From Ottowia sp. oral taxon 894 (GTDB lineage Bacteria; Pseudomonadota; Gammaproteobacteria; Burkholderiales; Burkholderiaceae_C), in NCBI RefSeq assembly GCF_001262075.1, contig NZ_CP012073.1, forward strand, positions 2,095,001 to 2,159,000: a DNA stretch of 64,000 bases, in the 5' to 3' direction. Of this stretch, positions 26,117 through 34,569 are shown in pieces (within the stretch, counting starts at the first letter, position 1; every line of letters starts with the position of its first letter). The notes beneath the pieces were generated by a model, which saw nothing but the letters and a program-made list of their open reading frames with translations, was not told the origin of the DNA and made no database searches. Both the position numbers and the translations under genes were made by a program.

Positions 26117-26551
26117 ATGAACCGCCGCTCCGGCCTTCCTCGTGGCTTTCCCCGCTGGCTCGTCTGGCTGACGGCCTGGGTTGTCGCGTTGTCTGCGCTG
26201 GCGCCTACCGTCTCGCGCGCGCTGGCGAGCGTCGGCAACGCGCAATGGGTGCAGGTTTGCACCTCCGAAGGAACCCGCTGGATCGCCCTGTCTGACGCAA
26301 ACAACAGCGCAGACAGCGCCGCCGGTGACGGCCAGGCCGGCAAAACCGCCCTGCACCTTGACCACTGCCCGCTGTGCGTGCTGATGGGCGAGCGGCTGGC
26401 CCCGCCTGCCGCAGCGCCCGCCTTGGCGCTGGAACGCATGGCGCACGCCGCTCCTGTTGCCGTTTTGCGGCACGCCGTTTGGGCGCAGCCCGTGCGGGCG
26501 GCCCATCCGCGCGGGCCGCCCGCCTTGCCCGCCTTCTCCTTCGCGGCCTGA
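26117..26551 (+). CDS. DUF2946-family small membrane-associated protein
   Basis: A 144-residue protein with one N-terminal hydrophobic segment (WLVWLTAWVVALSALAPTVS) and the conserved DHCPLC motif in the middle, the hallmark of DUF2946. Its members are frequently found near copper or cytochrome-oxidase genes. Placement next to nosZ, a copper enzyme, suits a role in copper handling, but no function is proven. An upstream TTG at 26102 is possible; the ATG at 26117 is preferred. It lies downstream of two dyads and upstream of a Crp/Fnr gene. Confidence 0.72.
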   Translation: MNRRSGLPRGFPRWLVWLTAWVVALSALAPTVSRALASVGNAQWVQVCTSEGTRWIALSDANNSADSAAGDGQAGKTALHLDHCPLCVLMGERLAPPAAAPALALERMAHAAPVAVLRHAVWAQPVRAAHPRGPPALPAFSFAA

Positions 26552-26677
26552 CCTTGCGGGAAGGGCCGCGCCCTTCTTTCACGGTCTTTTTCCTGCCGCC
26601 ATCCCCAACTCCGGCCAACGGCTTGCGCGTTCGCGCGCTGGCCGCGCCGCGCGGCGGCAACCCAAGGAGCATCGGCA

Positions 26678-27343
26678 ATGAACTTCTCTTCCTTCCAAAT
26701 GCCTGCGGCAGACGCGCCGGGCCTGGCCATCCTGCCCAAAGGCGCTGGATCTCACGCGGAACCTGACGCGGCGCGCGGCTTTCCCGCCTCTCTTCCGTCC
26801 GCTTGCGCCCAGGCCCAGGCACAACACTGGGGGCTGTCGCTCGCCCCCGGCCAGCAGCTCATGGCCGCTGGCAGCCAGGGGCCGCTATGGCGCGTGGCCG
26901 AAGGCTGGCTGGCGCTGATTCAGCCTGGCGGCGACGGCAACGCGCTCGTGCAATTGGCCGGGCCGGGCGACATCGCCGGCATCGCCGCGCTCAGCGGCAA
27001 TGCCTACCGCGAAACCGCCGTGGCGCTGACCGCCGTGCGCGCCAGCCCCGAGCTGTGGCGGCACGAGAGCGACCGTCTGCTGCTCATGCACGCCGTCATG
27101 GCCCAGCAGCAGCGCCAGGCCCGCGACATGGCCCGTCTGCGCACAGGCGCCGTGCAAGGCCGCCTGCGCCACTTGCTCGCCATGCTGACGGCCGGCGAAG
27201 GCCTGCTGCCCCGCAAAGCCCTGCCGCAACTGCGCGATCTGGCCCAAATCATTGACGCAGCTCCCGCCACCATTTGCCGCGAGCTGGGCCGCCTGTTCCC
27301 TGAAACCACCCGCCAGCCGCAAGACAGCGCCTGCGTAGCCTGA
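26678..27343 (+). CDS. Crp/Fnr-family transcriptional regulator
   Basis: A 221-residue protein with a cyclic-nucleotide-binding-like beta-roll (LAPGQQLMAAGSQG, then LVQLAGPGDIAGIAALSG). A long dimerisation helix (MAQQQRQARDMARLRTGAVQ) leads to a C-terminal winged HTH (LRDLAQIIDAAPATICRELG). The N-terminal cysteine cluster of FNR is absent, so it is not an iron-sulfur FNR; it could be a DNR/NNR-like or other Crp-type sensor. The recognition helix lacks the usual Glu of ETVSR-type helices, so it may not read the TTGAC box at nosZ. Its place beside the nos cluster suggests a link to denitrification control. Confidence 0.78.
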   Translation: MNFSSFQMPAADAPGLAILPKGAGSHAEPDAARGFPASLPSACAQAQAQHWGLSLAPGQQLMAAGSQGPLWRVAEGWLALIQPGGDGNALVQLAGPGDIAGIAALSGNAYRETAVALTAVRASPELWRHESDRLLLMHAVMAQQQRQARDMARLRTGAVQGRLRHLLAMLTAGEGLLPRKALPQLRDLAQIIDAAPATICRELGRLFPETTRQPQDSACVA

Positions 27344-27364
27344 AAGAGCAAAGGAGCTGTACAT

Positions 27365-27453
27365 TTGCTCCTGGTTTGATAGCAATATGTCCTAGTGGGG
27401 GCAGCGCAAAACGGTATTTATGCCCTTTGTATCTGCTCCTGTTTTTTTTGATG
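27365..27453 (+). repeat. Dispersed intergenic repeat, copy 8
   Basis: A forward copy (TTGCTCCTGGTTTGATAGCA, core ATGTCCTAGTGGGG, right end TATCTGCTCCTGTTTTTTTT). It is followed at 27533 by TGAACAGGTTCT, the second short motif in reverse. Confidence 0.85.
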
Positions 27454-27633
27454 TCTGCACCTGCCAGAAATTTTTCCTGAATTCACTTGGGAGCTGCTTT
27501 TTCGCGCTAGCGCCCAGACTCTGCGCAGGTTCTGAACAGGTTCTTACACTTGCCGCCTTGCCGTGGCGCTTGCGTGAAAGACGCAGGCGTTTTTTGCTTT
27601 GCCCGATTGCAACGCCAAGAGGAGGCCGCGCCC

Positions 27634-30045
27634 ATGAAATTCCATTTCCCCATCGTCATCATCGACGAGGACTACCGCAACGACAACACTTCGGGCCTGG
27701 GCATCCGGGCGCTGGCCAAAGCCATCGAGGAAGAGGGCTTTGAGGTGGTGGGCGCCACCAGCTATGGCGATCTGGCGCAGTTTGCCCAGCAGCAAAGCCG
27801 CGCCAGCGCCTTCATTCTTTCGATTGACGATGAGGAGTTCAGCCCCGGCCCGGACAACCCCGGCCCCGATCTGGCCCCGGCCATTTTGAATTTGCGCCAT
27901 TTCATCCAGCAGGTGCGGCGCAAGAACCCGGATGTGCCCATCTACCTGCATGGCGAGACCAAGACCAGCCAGCACCTGCCCAACGACATCCTGCGCGAGC
28001 TGCACGGCTTCATCCACATGTTTGAAGACACGCCGGAGTTTGTGGCGCGGCACATCATCCGCGAGGCCCGTGCGTATCTGGAAGGCATACAGCCGCCTTT
28101 TTTCAAGGCGCTGCTGGACTACGCGGAAGACGGCTCCTATTCCTGGCACTGCCCGGGTCATTCGGGCGGCGTGGCGTTTCTCAAAAGCCCCATCGGGCAG
28201 ATGTATCACCAGTTTTACGGCGAGAACATGCTGCGCGCCGATGTGTGCAACGCCGTGGAAGAGCTGGGCCAGCTGCTGGACCACGACGGCGCCATTGGCG
28301 AGAGCGAGCGCAACGCGGCGCGCATCTTCAATGCCGACCACTGCTTTTTCACCACCAACGGCACATCCACCAGCAACAAAATCGTGTGGCATCACGCCGT
28401 GGCGCCGGGCGATGTGGTGGTGGTGGACCGCAACTGCCACAAAAGCATCCTGCACGCCATCATCATGACGGGGGCGGTGCCGGTGTTTCTCAGGCCCACG
28501 CGCAACCATTACGGAATCATCGGCCCCATTGCGCGCGAGGCGTTCGAGCCGCAGGCCATCCAGGCCAAGATTCGCGCCAATCCGCTGCTGCGGCATGTGG
28601 ACGCCGAAGCGGTGCGCCCGCGCATTCTTTCGCTCACGCAGTCCACCTACGACGGCATCCTCTACAACACCGAAACCATCAAGCAGCTGCTGGACGGCTA
28701 CATCGACAACCTGCATTTCGACGAAGCCTGGCTGCCGCACGCGGCCTTTCACTCCTTCTACGGCGCGTATCACGCCATGGGCAAGAAAAGGCCGCGCCCG
28801 AAAAAATCGCTGGTGTACGCCACCCAGTCCATTCACAAGCTGCTGGCGGGCATCAGCCAGGCCAGCCAGGTGCTGGTGCAAGACTCGCAAACCGTGCCGC
28901 TGGACCGCTTCCTTTTCAACGAGGCGTATCTGATGCACACCTCCACCAGCCCGCAGTACAGCATCATCGCCAGCTGCGACGTGGCCGCCGCCATGATGGA
29001 GCCGCCCGGCGGCCGCGCGATGGTCGAAGAAAGCCTGCTGGAGGCAATGGACTTTCGCCGCGCCATGCGCAAGGTGGCCGCCGACTTTGGCGAGGGCGAC
29101 TGGTGGTTCACCGTGTGGGGGCCGCAGCAGCTTGCCGCTGAAGGCGTGGGCCGCGCCGATGACTGGATCATTCAGGATGGAGCCGCCCAAAAGAGTCGGG
29201 AAAAGAGCAGAGAGACGGGCAGGGAAAAGGGCGGCAAAAAAAGCGGGCAGGAAAGCTGGCACGGCTTCGGCCAGCTGGCGCCGGGCTTCAACATGCTCGA
29301 CCCCATCAAAACCACCATCATTACCCCCGGCCTGGGGCTGGATGGCAAGTTTGGCGACACCGGCATACCCGCCAGCATCGTCAGCAAATACCTGGCCGAG
29401 CACGGCGTGGTGGTGGAAAAAACGGGCCTCTACAGCTTTTTTGTCATGTTCACCATCGGCATCACCAAAGGCCGCTGGAACACGCTGCTGGCCGCCTTGC
29501 AGCAGTTCAAAGTGGACTACGACCGCAACCACGCCCTCTGGCGCGTGATGCCCGAGTTTTGCGCGCAACACCGCCGCTACGAGCGCATGGGCCTGCGCGA
29601 CTTGTGCCAGCACGTGCACCAGCTCTACGCCAAATACGACATCGCGCGCCTGACCACCGAGATGTATTTGAGCGAACTCACCCCCGCCATGACGCCCGCC
29701 GACGCCTACGCCTGCATTGCCCGCCGGCGCACCGAACGCGTGGAAATCGACCATCTGCAAGGGCGCGTCACCGTCGGCCTGGTCACGCCCTATCCGCCCG
29801 GCATTCCGCTGCTCATTCCCGGCGAAGTCTTCAACCAGAAAATCGTCGATTACCTCAAATTCGCCCGCACTTTCGCCCTGGAATGCCCCGGCTTTGAAAC
29901 CGATATTCACGGCCTGGTGGAAGTGGAGGACGAACAGGGCCGCAAACGCTACTTCGCCGATTGCGTGCTGGAAGAAAAACCGGCAAAACGCGCCAAAAAC
30001 GCCAAAGAAGCCGTCAAAAAACGCCAGCGGCCCGCGAAAGGATGA
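27634..30045 (+). CDS. PLP-dependent arginine/lysine/ornithine decarboxylase (biodegradative type)
   Basis: An 803-residue fold-I decarboxylase. The N-terminal receiver-like wing domain (FPIVIIDEDYRNDNTSGLG) is followed by the PLP core with HCPGHSGGVAFLKSP, FTTNGTSTSNK and the PLP-binding lysine in TQSIHKLLAG (Lys402). The C-terminal domain is normal. It yields a polyamine or cadaverine/agmatine and CO2; the exact substrate cannot be read from sequence. Residues about 515-542 form a Lys/Arg/Gly-rich repetitive insertion (KSREKSRETGREKGGKKSGQ) not expected in the family. The ATG at 27634 has a GAGGAGG ribosome-binding site; an earlier in-frame start lacks one. Confidence 0.9.
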   Translation: MKFHFPIVIIDEDYRNDNTSGLGIRALAKAIEEEGFEVVGATSYGDLAQFAQQQSRASAFILSIDDEEFSPGPDNPGPDLAPAILNLRHFIQQVRRKNPDVPIYLHGETKTSQHLPNDILRELHGFIHMFEDTPEFVARHIIREARAYLEGIQPPFFKALLDYAEDGSYSWHCPGHSGGVAFLKSPIGQMYHQFYGENMLRADVCNAVEELGQLLDHDGAIGESERNAARIFNADHCFFTTNGTSTSNKIVWHHAVAPGDVVVVDRNCHKSILHAIIMTGAVPVFLRPTRNHYGIIGPIAREAFEPQAIQAKIRANPLLRHVDAEAVRPRILSLTQSTYDGILYNTETIKQLLDGYIDNLHFDEAWLPHAAFHSFYGAYHAMGKKRPRPKKSLVYATQSIHKLLAGISQASQVLVQDSQTVPLDRFLFNEAYLMHTSTSPQYSIIASCDVAAAMMEPPGGRAMVEESLLEAMDFRRAMRKVAADFGEGDWWFTVWGPQQLAAEGVGRADDWIIQDGAAQKSREKSRETGREKGGKKSGQESWHGFGQLAPGFNMLDPIKTTIITPGLGLDGKFGDTGIPASIVSKYLAEHGVVVEKTGLYSFFVMFTIGITKGRWNTLLAALQQFKVDYDRNHALWRVMPEFCAQHRRYERMGLRDLCQHVHQLYAKYDIARLTTEMYLSELTPAMTPADAYACIARRRTERVEIDHLQGRVTVGLVTPYPPGIPLLIPGEVFNQKIVDYLKFARTFALECPGFETDIHGLVEVEDEQGRKRYFADCVLEEKPAKRAKNAKEAVKKRQRPAKG

Positions 30046-30215
30046 ACACTGACGGCCGATGGCGCCTCGCCGCCGCAGCTTTTCATGTTCCGCCCGGGCG
30101 GCGGTGCGGGCCGCCCCAGCATTGAAGAGCGCAACGCGCAATCCGCCGGCTGGATTCCGGAGCCGGCGGCCCATCTAGAATCAAGGTCATTCCACCACCC
30201 AAGAAAGGAGATTCC

Positions 30216-30446
30216 ATGTTTCCAGAATTTCGCGACCTGATCAGCAAGCTGAAAAACGCCGATCCCCATTTCAGCCGCCTGTTCGAGCAGCACAACGAAC
30301 TTGATCACCAGATCAAGCGCATGGAAAGCGGCGTGGAAAGCGCAGCGCACGAAACCATTGAAACGCTGAAAAAACAAAAACTGCGCCTCAAGGATGAGAT
30401 GTACGTCATCCTCAAAAAAGCGGAAGCCGCCGCCAAGAGCGCATAA
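30216..30446 (+). CDS. YdcH-family (DUF465) small protein
   Basis: A 76-residue, all-helical, charged protein matching the YdcH/DUF465 family: the pattern FSRLFEQHNELDHQIKRME, then LKKQKLRLKDEMYVIL. Function is unknown; the structure of relatives is a helical hairpin. It has an AAGGAG ribosome-binding site 6 bp before the ATG and its own strong terminator, so it is probably a single-gene transcript. Confidence 0.88.
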   Translation: MFPEFRDLISKLKNADPHFSRLFEQHNELDHQIKRMESGVESAAHETIETLKKQKLRLKDEMYVILKKAEAAAKSA

Positions 30447-30472
30447 AAAACGCCTGATTTGAAAACAGCGAA

Positions 30473-30506
30473 CCCGCCAGGGCAGAAGCCGTCTGGCGGG
30501 TTTTTT
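30473..30506 (+). terminator. Rho-independent terminator after the YdcH-like gene
   Basis: CCCGCCAG (30473-30480) and CTGGCGGG (30493-30500) form a perfect 8-bp stem with a 12-nt loop, followed by TTTTTT. Confidence 0.92.
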
Positions 30507-30582
30507 GTTGCCCTGGCGATAGGCCGCCGCCAGCCTCAAGCTTTGCCGCTTGGATCAAAGAGACAACGGATTAGAAGTCTTT

Positions 30583-30669
30583 TTTGCTCCTCTGTTCATA
30601 GCAATACGTCCTAGTGGAACGTGCGCAAAACGGTACTTATAGCCCCTTGAATTCGCTCTTGTTTTTGAA
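30583..30669 (+). repeat. Dispersed intergenic repeat, copy 9
   Basis: A forward copy (TTGCTCCTCTGTTCATAGCA, core ACGTCCTAGTGGAACGTGCG, right end TTGAATTCGCTCTTGTTTTT). It is followed toward mrdA by GAGTCCGCGCTTTTC and TGAACAGGCTCT (30765-30821), the second motif in reverse. No gene lies between 30447 and 30820. Confidence 0.88.
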
Positions 30670-30820
30670 TCAATCCAAAGCCGGGCAAGCCGTAAACAGG
30701 CTTGACGGGTTGCTTGCGGGCCGCTTGCGCTCCGGAGAGGCTTGGCGGGTCCCGAGGCCGCCTGCGTCAGCCACCTGAGTCCGCGCTTTTCGTACCTATG
30801 GACGAACTCTGAACAGGCTC

Positions 30821-33058
30821 TCAGGGCACGCCATCCTCTGCGCTACGGGCAGCAGGCGGCGCGGGTTGCTTTGGCGCTTGCACGGCTGCGGGCCTGGGGT
30901 GCGGCAGCATGGCTGGCGCGGCGGATGTTTCGGGCGTCTGGGGTGTTGGGGGCGTGTCTGTCTGGATTGCCGCATTCGCGGCATTGGGCGCATCAGCCGC
31001 GTCAGCCGGGCCAGGCGCTGGCTGCGGCCTGGCCGCTTCGGGCGGGCGGATGGCCATTTCCTCCACGGTGCGCGGCGCGCCGATGGGGGCGCTGGCGCGG
31101 CTGCGCTGCACGGCCTTGATGTCTTGCTCGCTGGGGTAAATGCCCGCCAGCCAGTAGTCGAGCACGCGGCGCACGATGGGCGCTGCCGCCGTGGCGCCAA
31201 AGCCTGCGTTTTCGACAATGGCGGCCACCACGATGCGCGGCTGCTCTGCCGGGGCAAAGGCGATGTAGAGCGAGTGATCGCGCTGGTATTCGGCCAGCCG
31301 GGCGGCGTTGTAGCGGCTTTTCTGGCCGATGGTGATGGCTTGCGCGGTGCCGGTTTTGCCGCCCGAGAGATACGGCGCGTCCTTGAAGGCGCTGCGGCCC
31401 GTGCCGCGCAGGGTGACGCCCACCATGCCCTGGCGCACCACGTTCATGTGGGCGCTTTTGTAGCCCATGTTCTGTGCGGCGGGGCGCGGGGCGGGCACAG
31501 GCTCGCTGGCGGGGCTGGCCTGCGTGGCCTTGACCAGATGCGGCGGATGCTTGACGCCGTCAGCCGCCAGCGTGGCCACGGCCTGCGCCATTTGCAGCAT
31601 GGTGTAGTTGTTGAAGCCTTGGCCGATGCCGACATTGACCGTGTCGCCTGGTACCCAGACTTGCATGCGCCGGTCCTTGTAGCGGCGCATGGCTTCACGC
31701 TTCCACTCGGGGCTGGGCAGCACGCCCCTGGCTTCGCCCGGCAGGTCAATGCCCGTTTCGCGCCCGAAGCCCAGCGGCCCCATGAAGCGGTTGATGGCGC
31801 TGATGCCCATGTCGTAGGCCAGCTGGTAGTAATAGGCGTTGCTGGAGCGGGTGATGCTTTGCTCCAGGTTCACCGTGCCGGTGGCGTGGCCCCGGAACAC
31901 GTGCCCGGCCAGCACCCAGCTGCCGGTGTCGTTCACGGTGGTTTGCGGCGTGATGCGGCCGCTTTCCAGCCCAGCCAGCGCCATGAAGGGCTTGAAGGTG
32001 GAGCCGGGCGGATAAGTGCCGCGCAAGGCGCGGTTGAACAGGGGGCGGGCGAGCGATTCGTTCAGCTCCGTCCAGGTGGCCTGGTCGATGCCTTCCACGA
32101 ACAGGTTGGGGTCGAACGTGGGCTTGCTAACGAAGGCGAGCACTTCACCGGTTTGCGGATCCATGGCAACCAGCGCGCCGCGCCGCTCGCCGTACAGCTC
32201 TTCCACGAGCTTTTGCAGGGTGATGTCAATCGTCAGGCGCAGCGTCTGGCCGCTGGCGGCGGAGCGGCGCTCCAGCAGGCGCACGGCGCGTCCGCCCGAG
32301 GCGGTTTCCATTTGCTCCACGCCGGTGCGGCCATGCAGCACGTCTTCATAGCTGGCCTCAATGCCGGATTTGCCGATGTAGTCCGTGCCCCGGTAGTTGG
32401 CCGCGTATTCCGGCCCCTGGTCTTCGATGCGCTCCTTGTCGCGGTCATTGACGCGGCCCACGTAGCCGATGGCGTGCGCGGCCACTTCGCCCATTGGATA
32501 GGTGCGAAACAGGCGCGCCTTGATTTCCACGCCCGGAAAACGGTAGCGGTTGGCGGCAAAGCGGGCCACTTCCTCATCCGTCAGGCGCATGCGGATGGGC
32601 AGCGATTCAAAGCTGCGCGTGTTCTGCCGCAGGCGCTCGAAGCGGCGGCGCTCGCGCTCGCTGATGGGCACCACTTCAGAAAGGGCGTCAATCACCTCGT
32701 CCAGATCGCCCGGCACCTGCGCGGGCGTGATCTCCAGCGCGTGCGCCTTGTAGCTGGTGGCCAGCACCACGCCGTTGCGGTCAAGAATGTCGCCCCGGTT
32801 GGGCACGATGGGTACCACCGCCGTGCGGTTGCTTTCGGCGCGCTCGGCCATTTCTTCGTGCCGCTGCACTTGCAGCACCCACAGCCTTGTGCCCAGCGCC
32901 GCAAAGCCCAGCGTGGCTGCCAGCGCCACCACGGCCAGCCGCATGCGGTAGCTGGCCAGCGCGGCTTCTGTGCGGGGCAGATGGTTCATCTCGGGCGCAA
33001 GGGGCGAGGAAAAGGCGGGGGCGGGCGGCGGGCGGAAAGGCCCTGGATTGTCCGGCAT
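30821..33058 (-). CDS. mrdA: Penicillin-binding protein 2 (peptidoglycan DD-transpeptidase)
   Basis: PBP2 cross-links peptidoglycan for rod-shaped elongation together with RodA. The 745-residue protein has a transmembrane helix near residues 40-62 and the N-terminal pedestal (VPNRGDILDRNGVVLA). The transpeptidase motifs are S353-T-F-K356 (active serine), S405-S-N407 and K568-T-G. A Pro/Ala-rich tail of about 90 residues follows the catalytic domain. The start at 33058 has AAAGGAG upstream; an ATG at 32989 would remove 23 residues. rodA does not follow and mreCD does not precede it; instead an IS remnant lies upstream, so the usual mre-mrd operon is split here. Confidence 0.95.
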   Translation of the reverse strand: MPDNPGPFRPPPAPAFSSPLAPEMNHLPRTEAALASYRMRLAVVALAATLGFAALGTRLWVLQVQRHEEMAERAESNRTAVVPIVPNRGDILDRNGVVLATSYKAHALEITPAQVPGDLDEVIDALSEVVPISERERRRFERLRQNTRSFESLPIRMRLTDEEVARFAANRYRFPGVEIKARLFRTYPMGEVAAHAIGYVGRVNDRDKERIEDQGPEYAANYRGTDYIGKSGIEASYEDVLHGRTGVEQMETASGGRAVRLLERRSAASGQTLRLTIDITLQKLVEELYGERRGALVAMDPQTGEVLAFVSKPTFDPNLFVEGIDQATWTELNESLARPLFNRALRGTYPPGSTFKPFMALAGLESGRITPQTTVNDTGSWVLAGHVFRGHATGTVNLEQSITRSSNAYYYQLAYDMGISAINRFMGPLGFGRETGIDLPGEARGVLPSPEWKREAMRRYKDRRMQVWVPGDTVNVGIGQGFNNYTMLQMAQAVATLAADGVKHPPHLVKATQASPASEPVPAPRPAAQNMGYKSAHMNVVRQGMVGVTLRGTGRSAFKDAPYLSGGKTGTAQAITIGQKSRYNAARLAEYQRDHSLYIAFAPAEQPRIVVAAIVENAGFGATAAAPIVRRVLDYWLAGIYPSEQDIKAVQRSRASAPIGAPRTVEEMAIRPPEAARPQPAPGPADAADAPNAANAAIQTDTPPTPQTPETSAAPAMLPHPRPAAVQAPKQPAPPAARSAEDGVP

Positions 33059-33151
33059 GCGGCCGCCCGCTCCTTTGAGCCGCTGGGCGCGGCTTGGAGC
33101 CAGGCCGCGAAAATCGGCCCTGCTTCCAGCGCTTTTCCCGAGCTTCTTTCA

Positions 33152-33671
33152 GAGCCTGTCCCCAAAATCATCCCAGAAGCCTGACCATGCGCCGAATGCA
33201 GGCAATCTTCACGAATGCTTCGGCTAAAGCGCCAGTGACCCCGTAGTCTTTGCTCAGTCTTCTCGATTGACTCAACCAGGCAAAAGCCCTCTTCACAATC
33301 CAGCAAAGCGCATAAATAGCCTGATCAGCAAAGCCTTGACTTCCACCCGGTCCTGAATACCTGCTGAGTGCACCATCACAGCCAGCAGCACATCCCACAC
33401 GCCGCGCTGGCGCCAGCGGGCAAAGGTGTCGTAGACCTGTTTCCAGGGCGGGTAGTCCTTGGGTAGCACGCGCTACCGGCGGTCAGTGGTTTGGCCGCCT
33501 GTGGCTTGCACGTAAAAGATGGCGTTGATCAAGTCCCGGGCGATTCGTACACGGGGACGTGCTCTCTTGTTCATTTCGGCAAAGTGTTTGGCCAGCACCT
33601 GCCACTGCGCATCGCTCATATCGCTGGGGTACATGGGAGGAGCCATTCATTTGGAGCTCGAGGATAGGCTC
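33152..33671 (-). mobile_element. IS5-type insertion sequence remnant
   Basis: The ends GAGCCTGTCC (33152) and GGATAGGCTC (33662-33671) are near-perfect 10-bp terminal inverted repeats (one mismatch). Between them lies a broken transposase on the minus strand. The whole element is only 520 bp, too short for an intact IS5-family member (usually 800-1,200 bp), so an internal part has been lost. Confidence 0.75.
33168..33646 (-). pseudogene. Broken IS5-family transposase
   Basis: The N-terminal part starts at 33646 with MAPPMYPSDMSDAQWQVL and continues through IARDLINAIFYVQATGGQ to a stop just after QTTDRR. A shifted frame then carries LPKDYPPWKQVYDTFARWRQ, a sequence typical of IS5-group DUF4096/transposase N-termini. 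The 3' part resumes with the family's C-terminal segment (VKRAFAWLSQSRRLSKDYG, ending IRRMVRLLG). The central DDE catalytic region is missing, and there is at least one frameshift or stop, so it cannot act. Confidence 0.8.
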
Positions 33672-33698
33672 TGAGAGCAGTTTGAAAGTCGCCTTATT

Positions 33699-33783
33699 TC
33701 GCTCCTTAATCAATAGCACGATGTCCTAGTGAAACGTGCGCTAAACGGTATTTTTACCCACCCCGATTCGCTCCTGTTTTTTG
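33699..33783 (+). repeat. Dispersed intergenic repeat, copy 10
   Basis: A forward copy (TTTCGCTCCTTAATCAATAG, core GATGTCCTAGTGAAACGTGC, right end GATTCGCTCCTGTTTTTTG) just outside the IS remnant. Confidence 0.9.
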
Positions 33784-33816
33784 CGCCACGGGCGGCGCAG
33801 CGCGCCCCTGACTCCT

Positions 33817-34569
33817 TTACCGCCCCTTGAACACCGGCTCGCGCTTTTGCTGCAAGGCCTGGATGCCTTCTTGCAAGTCTTCCGACAGGATGGTGCGCTG
33901 CACGCGGGCGGCAATCAGGGCGGCGTCAGCGTGGCCGCAGGCAATCTGGTTCAGGCTTTCCTTCATGCCCAGCAGGGCCAGCGGGGCCATGCGGGCCAGG
34001 GTGGCGGCCAGCTCATCCACGGCGCCGGTGATGTCGGGGCCGTTGCTGAAGTGGGTGAGAAAGCCGCCGTCCAGCATGGCGGCGGCGTCCAGCGGCTCGG
34101 CGGCCAGCAGCAGGCGGCGGGCCATGTTCAGGCCCAGGCGGCTCACAAAGCGCTCCAGCCCGCTTTGGTACAGGTGCAGGCCCAGCTGCACCGGGGGCAC
34201 GCGCACGCGCGATTGCGGGCCGCCCACGCGAAAGTCGCAGGCCAGGGCCAGATCGGCGCCGCCGCCAAAAGCGCCGCCTTGCACGGCGGCGATGGTGACG
34301 GGGCGGCAGGCGGCCAGCGCGTCCACCATGTCGCCAAAGCCGTTGCCCGAGCGCGGGTTGGCGGCCAGCTCGGCCAGGTCGTGCCCGCTGCAAAAGTGCT
34401 TGCCCGCGCTTTGGAGGATGAGCACGCGCACGCCGTCGGCGGCGTTGATTTCGCGCAAGTGGGCGCGCAGCGCGGTGATGTCTTCGGGCGCGAGTTTGTT
34501 GGCCGCTTCAGGGCGCTGGAGGGTGATGCGGGCGATGGCGCCGCTGATGTCAAGGCTGGGCGTGGTCAT
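33817..34569 (-). CDS. Enoyl-CoA hydratase/isomerase-family protein
   Basis: A 250-residue crotonase-fold protein: LQRPEAANKLAPEDITAL, the oxyanion-hole segments HFCSGHDLAEL and VQGGAFGGGADLALACD. Crotonases act on acyl-CoA thioesters. The site that is usually P-E-x-x-x-G in hydratases reads PPVQLG here, so a catalytic glutamate is not where expected and the reaction may differ from classical hydration. Its ATG overlaps the earP stop by 4 bp, so it is co-transcribed with earP although the functions look unrelated. Confidence 0.82.
   Translation of the reverse strand: MTTPSLDISGAIARITLQRPEAANKLAPEDITALRAHLREINAADGVRVLILQSAGKHFCSGHDLAELAANPRSGNGFGDMVDALAACRPVTIAAVQGGAFGGGADLALACDFRVGGPQSRVRVPPVQLGLHLYQSGLERFVSRLGLNMARRLLLAAEPLDAAAMLDGGFLTHFSNGPDITGAVDELAATLARMAPLALLGMKESLNQIACGHADAALIAARVQRTILSEDLQEGIQALQQKREPVFKGR

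Noticed and set aside
26678-27343. Iron-sulfur FNR
   Set aside because: The N-terminal cysteine set required for the 4Fe-4S cluster is absent.
27544-30174. Long minus-strand frame opposite the PLP decarboxylase
   Set aside because: The plus-strand gene has all family motifs and a good ribosome-binding site; the antisense frame has none.
30866-33184. Long plus-strand frame opposite mrdA
   Set aside because: mrdA carries all three transpeptidase motifs; the antisense frame is low-complexity.
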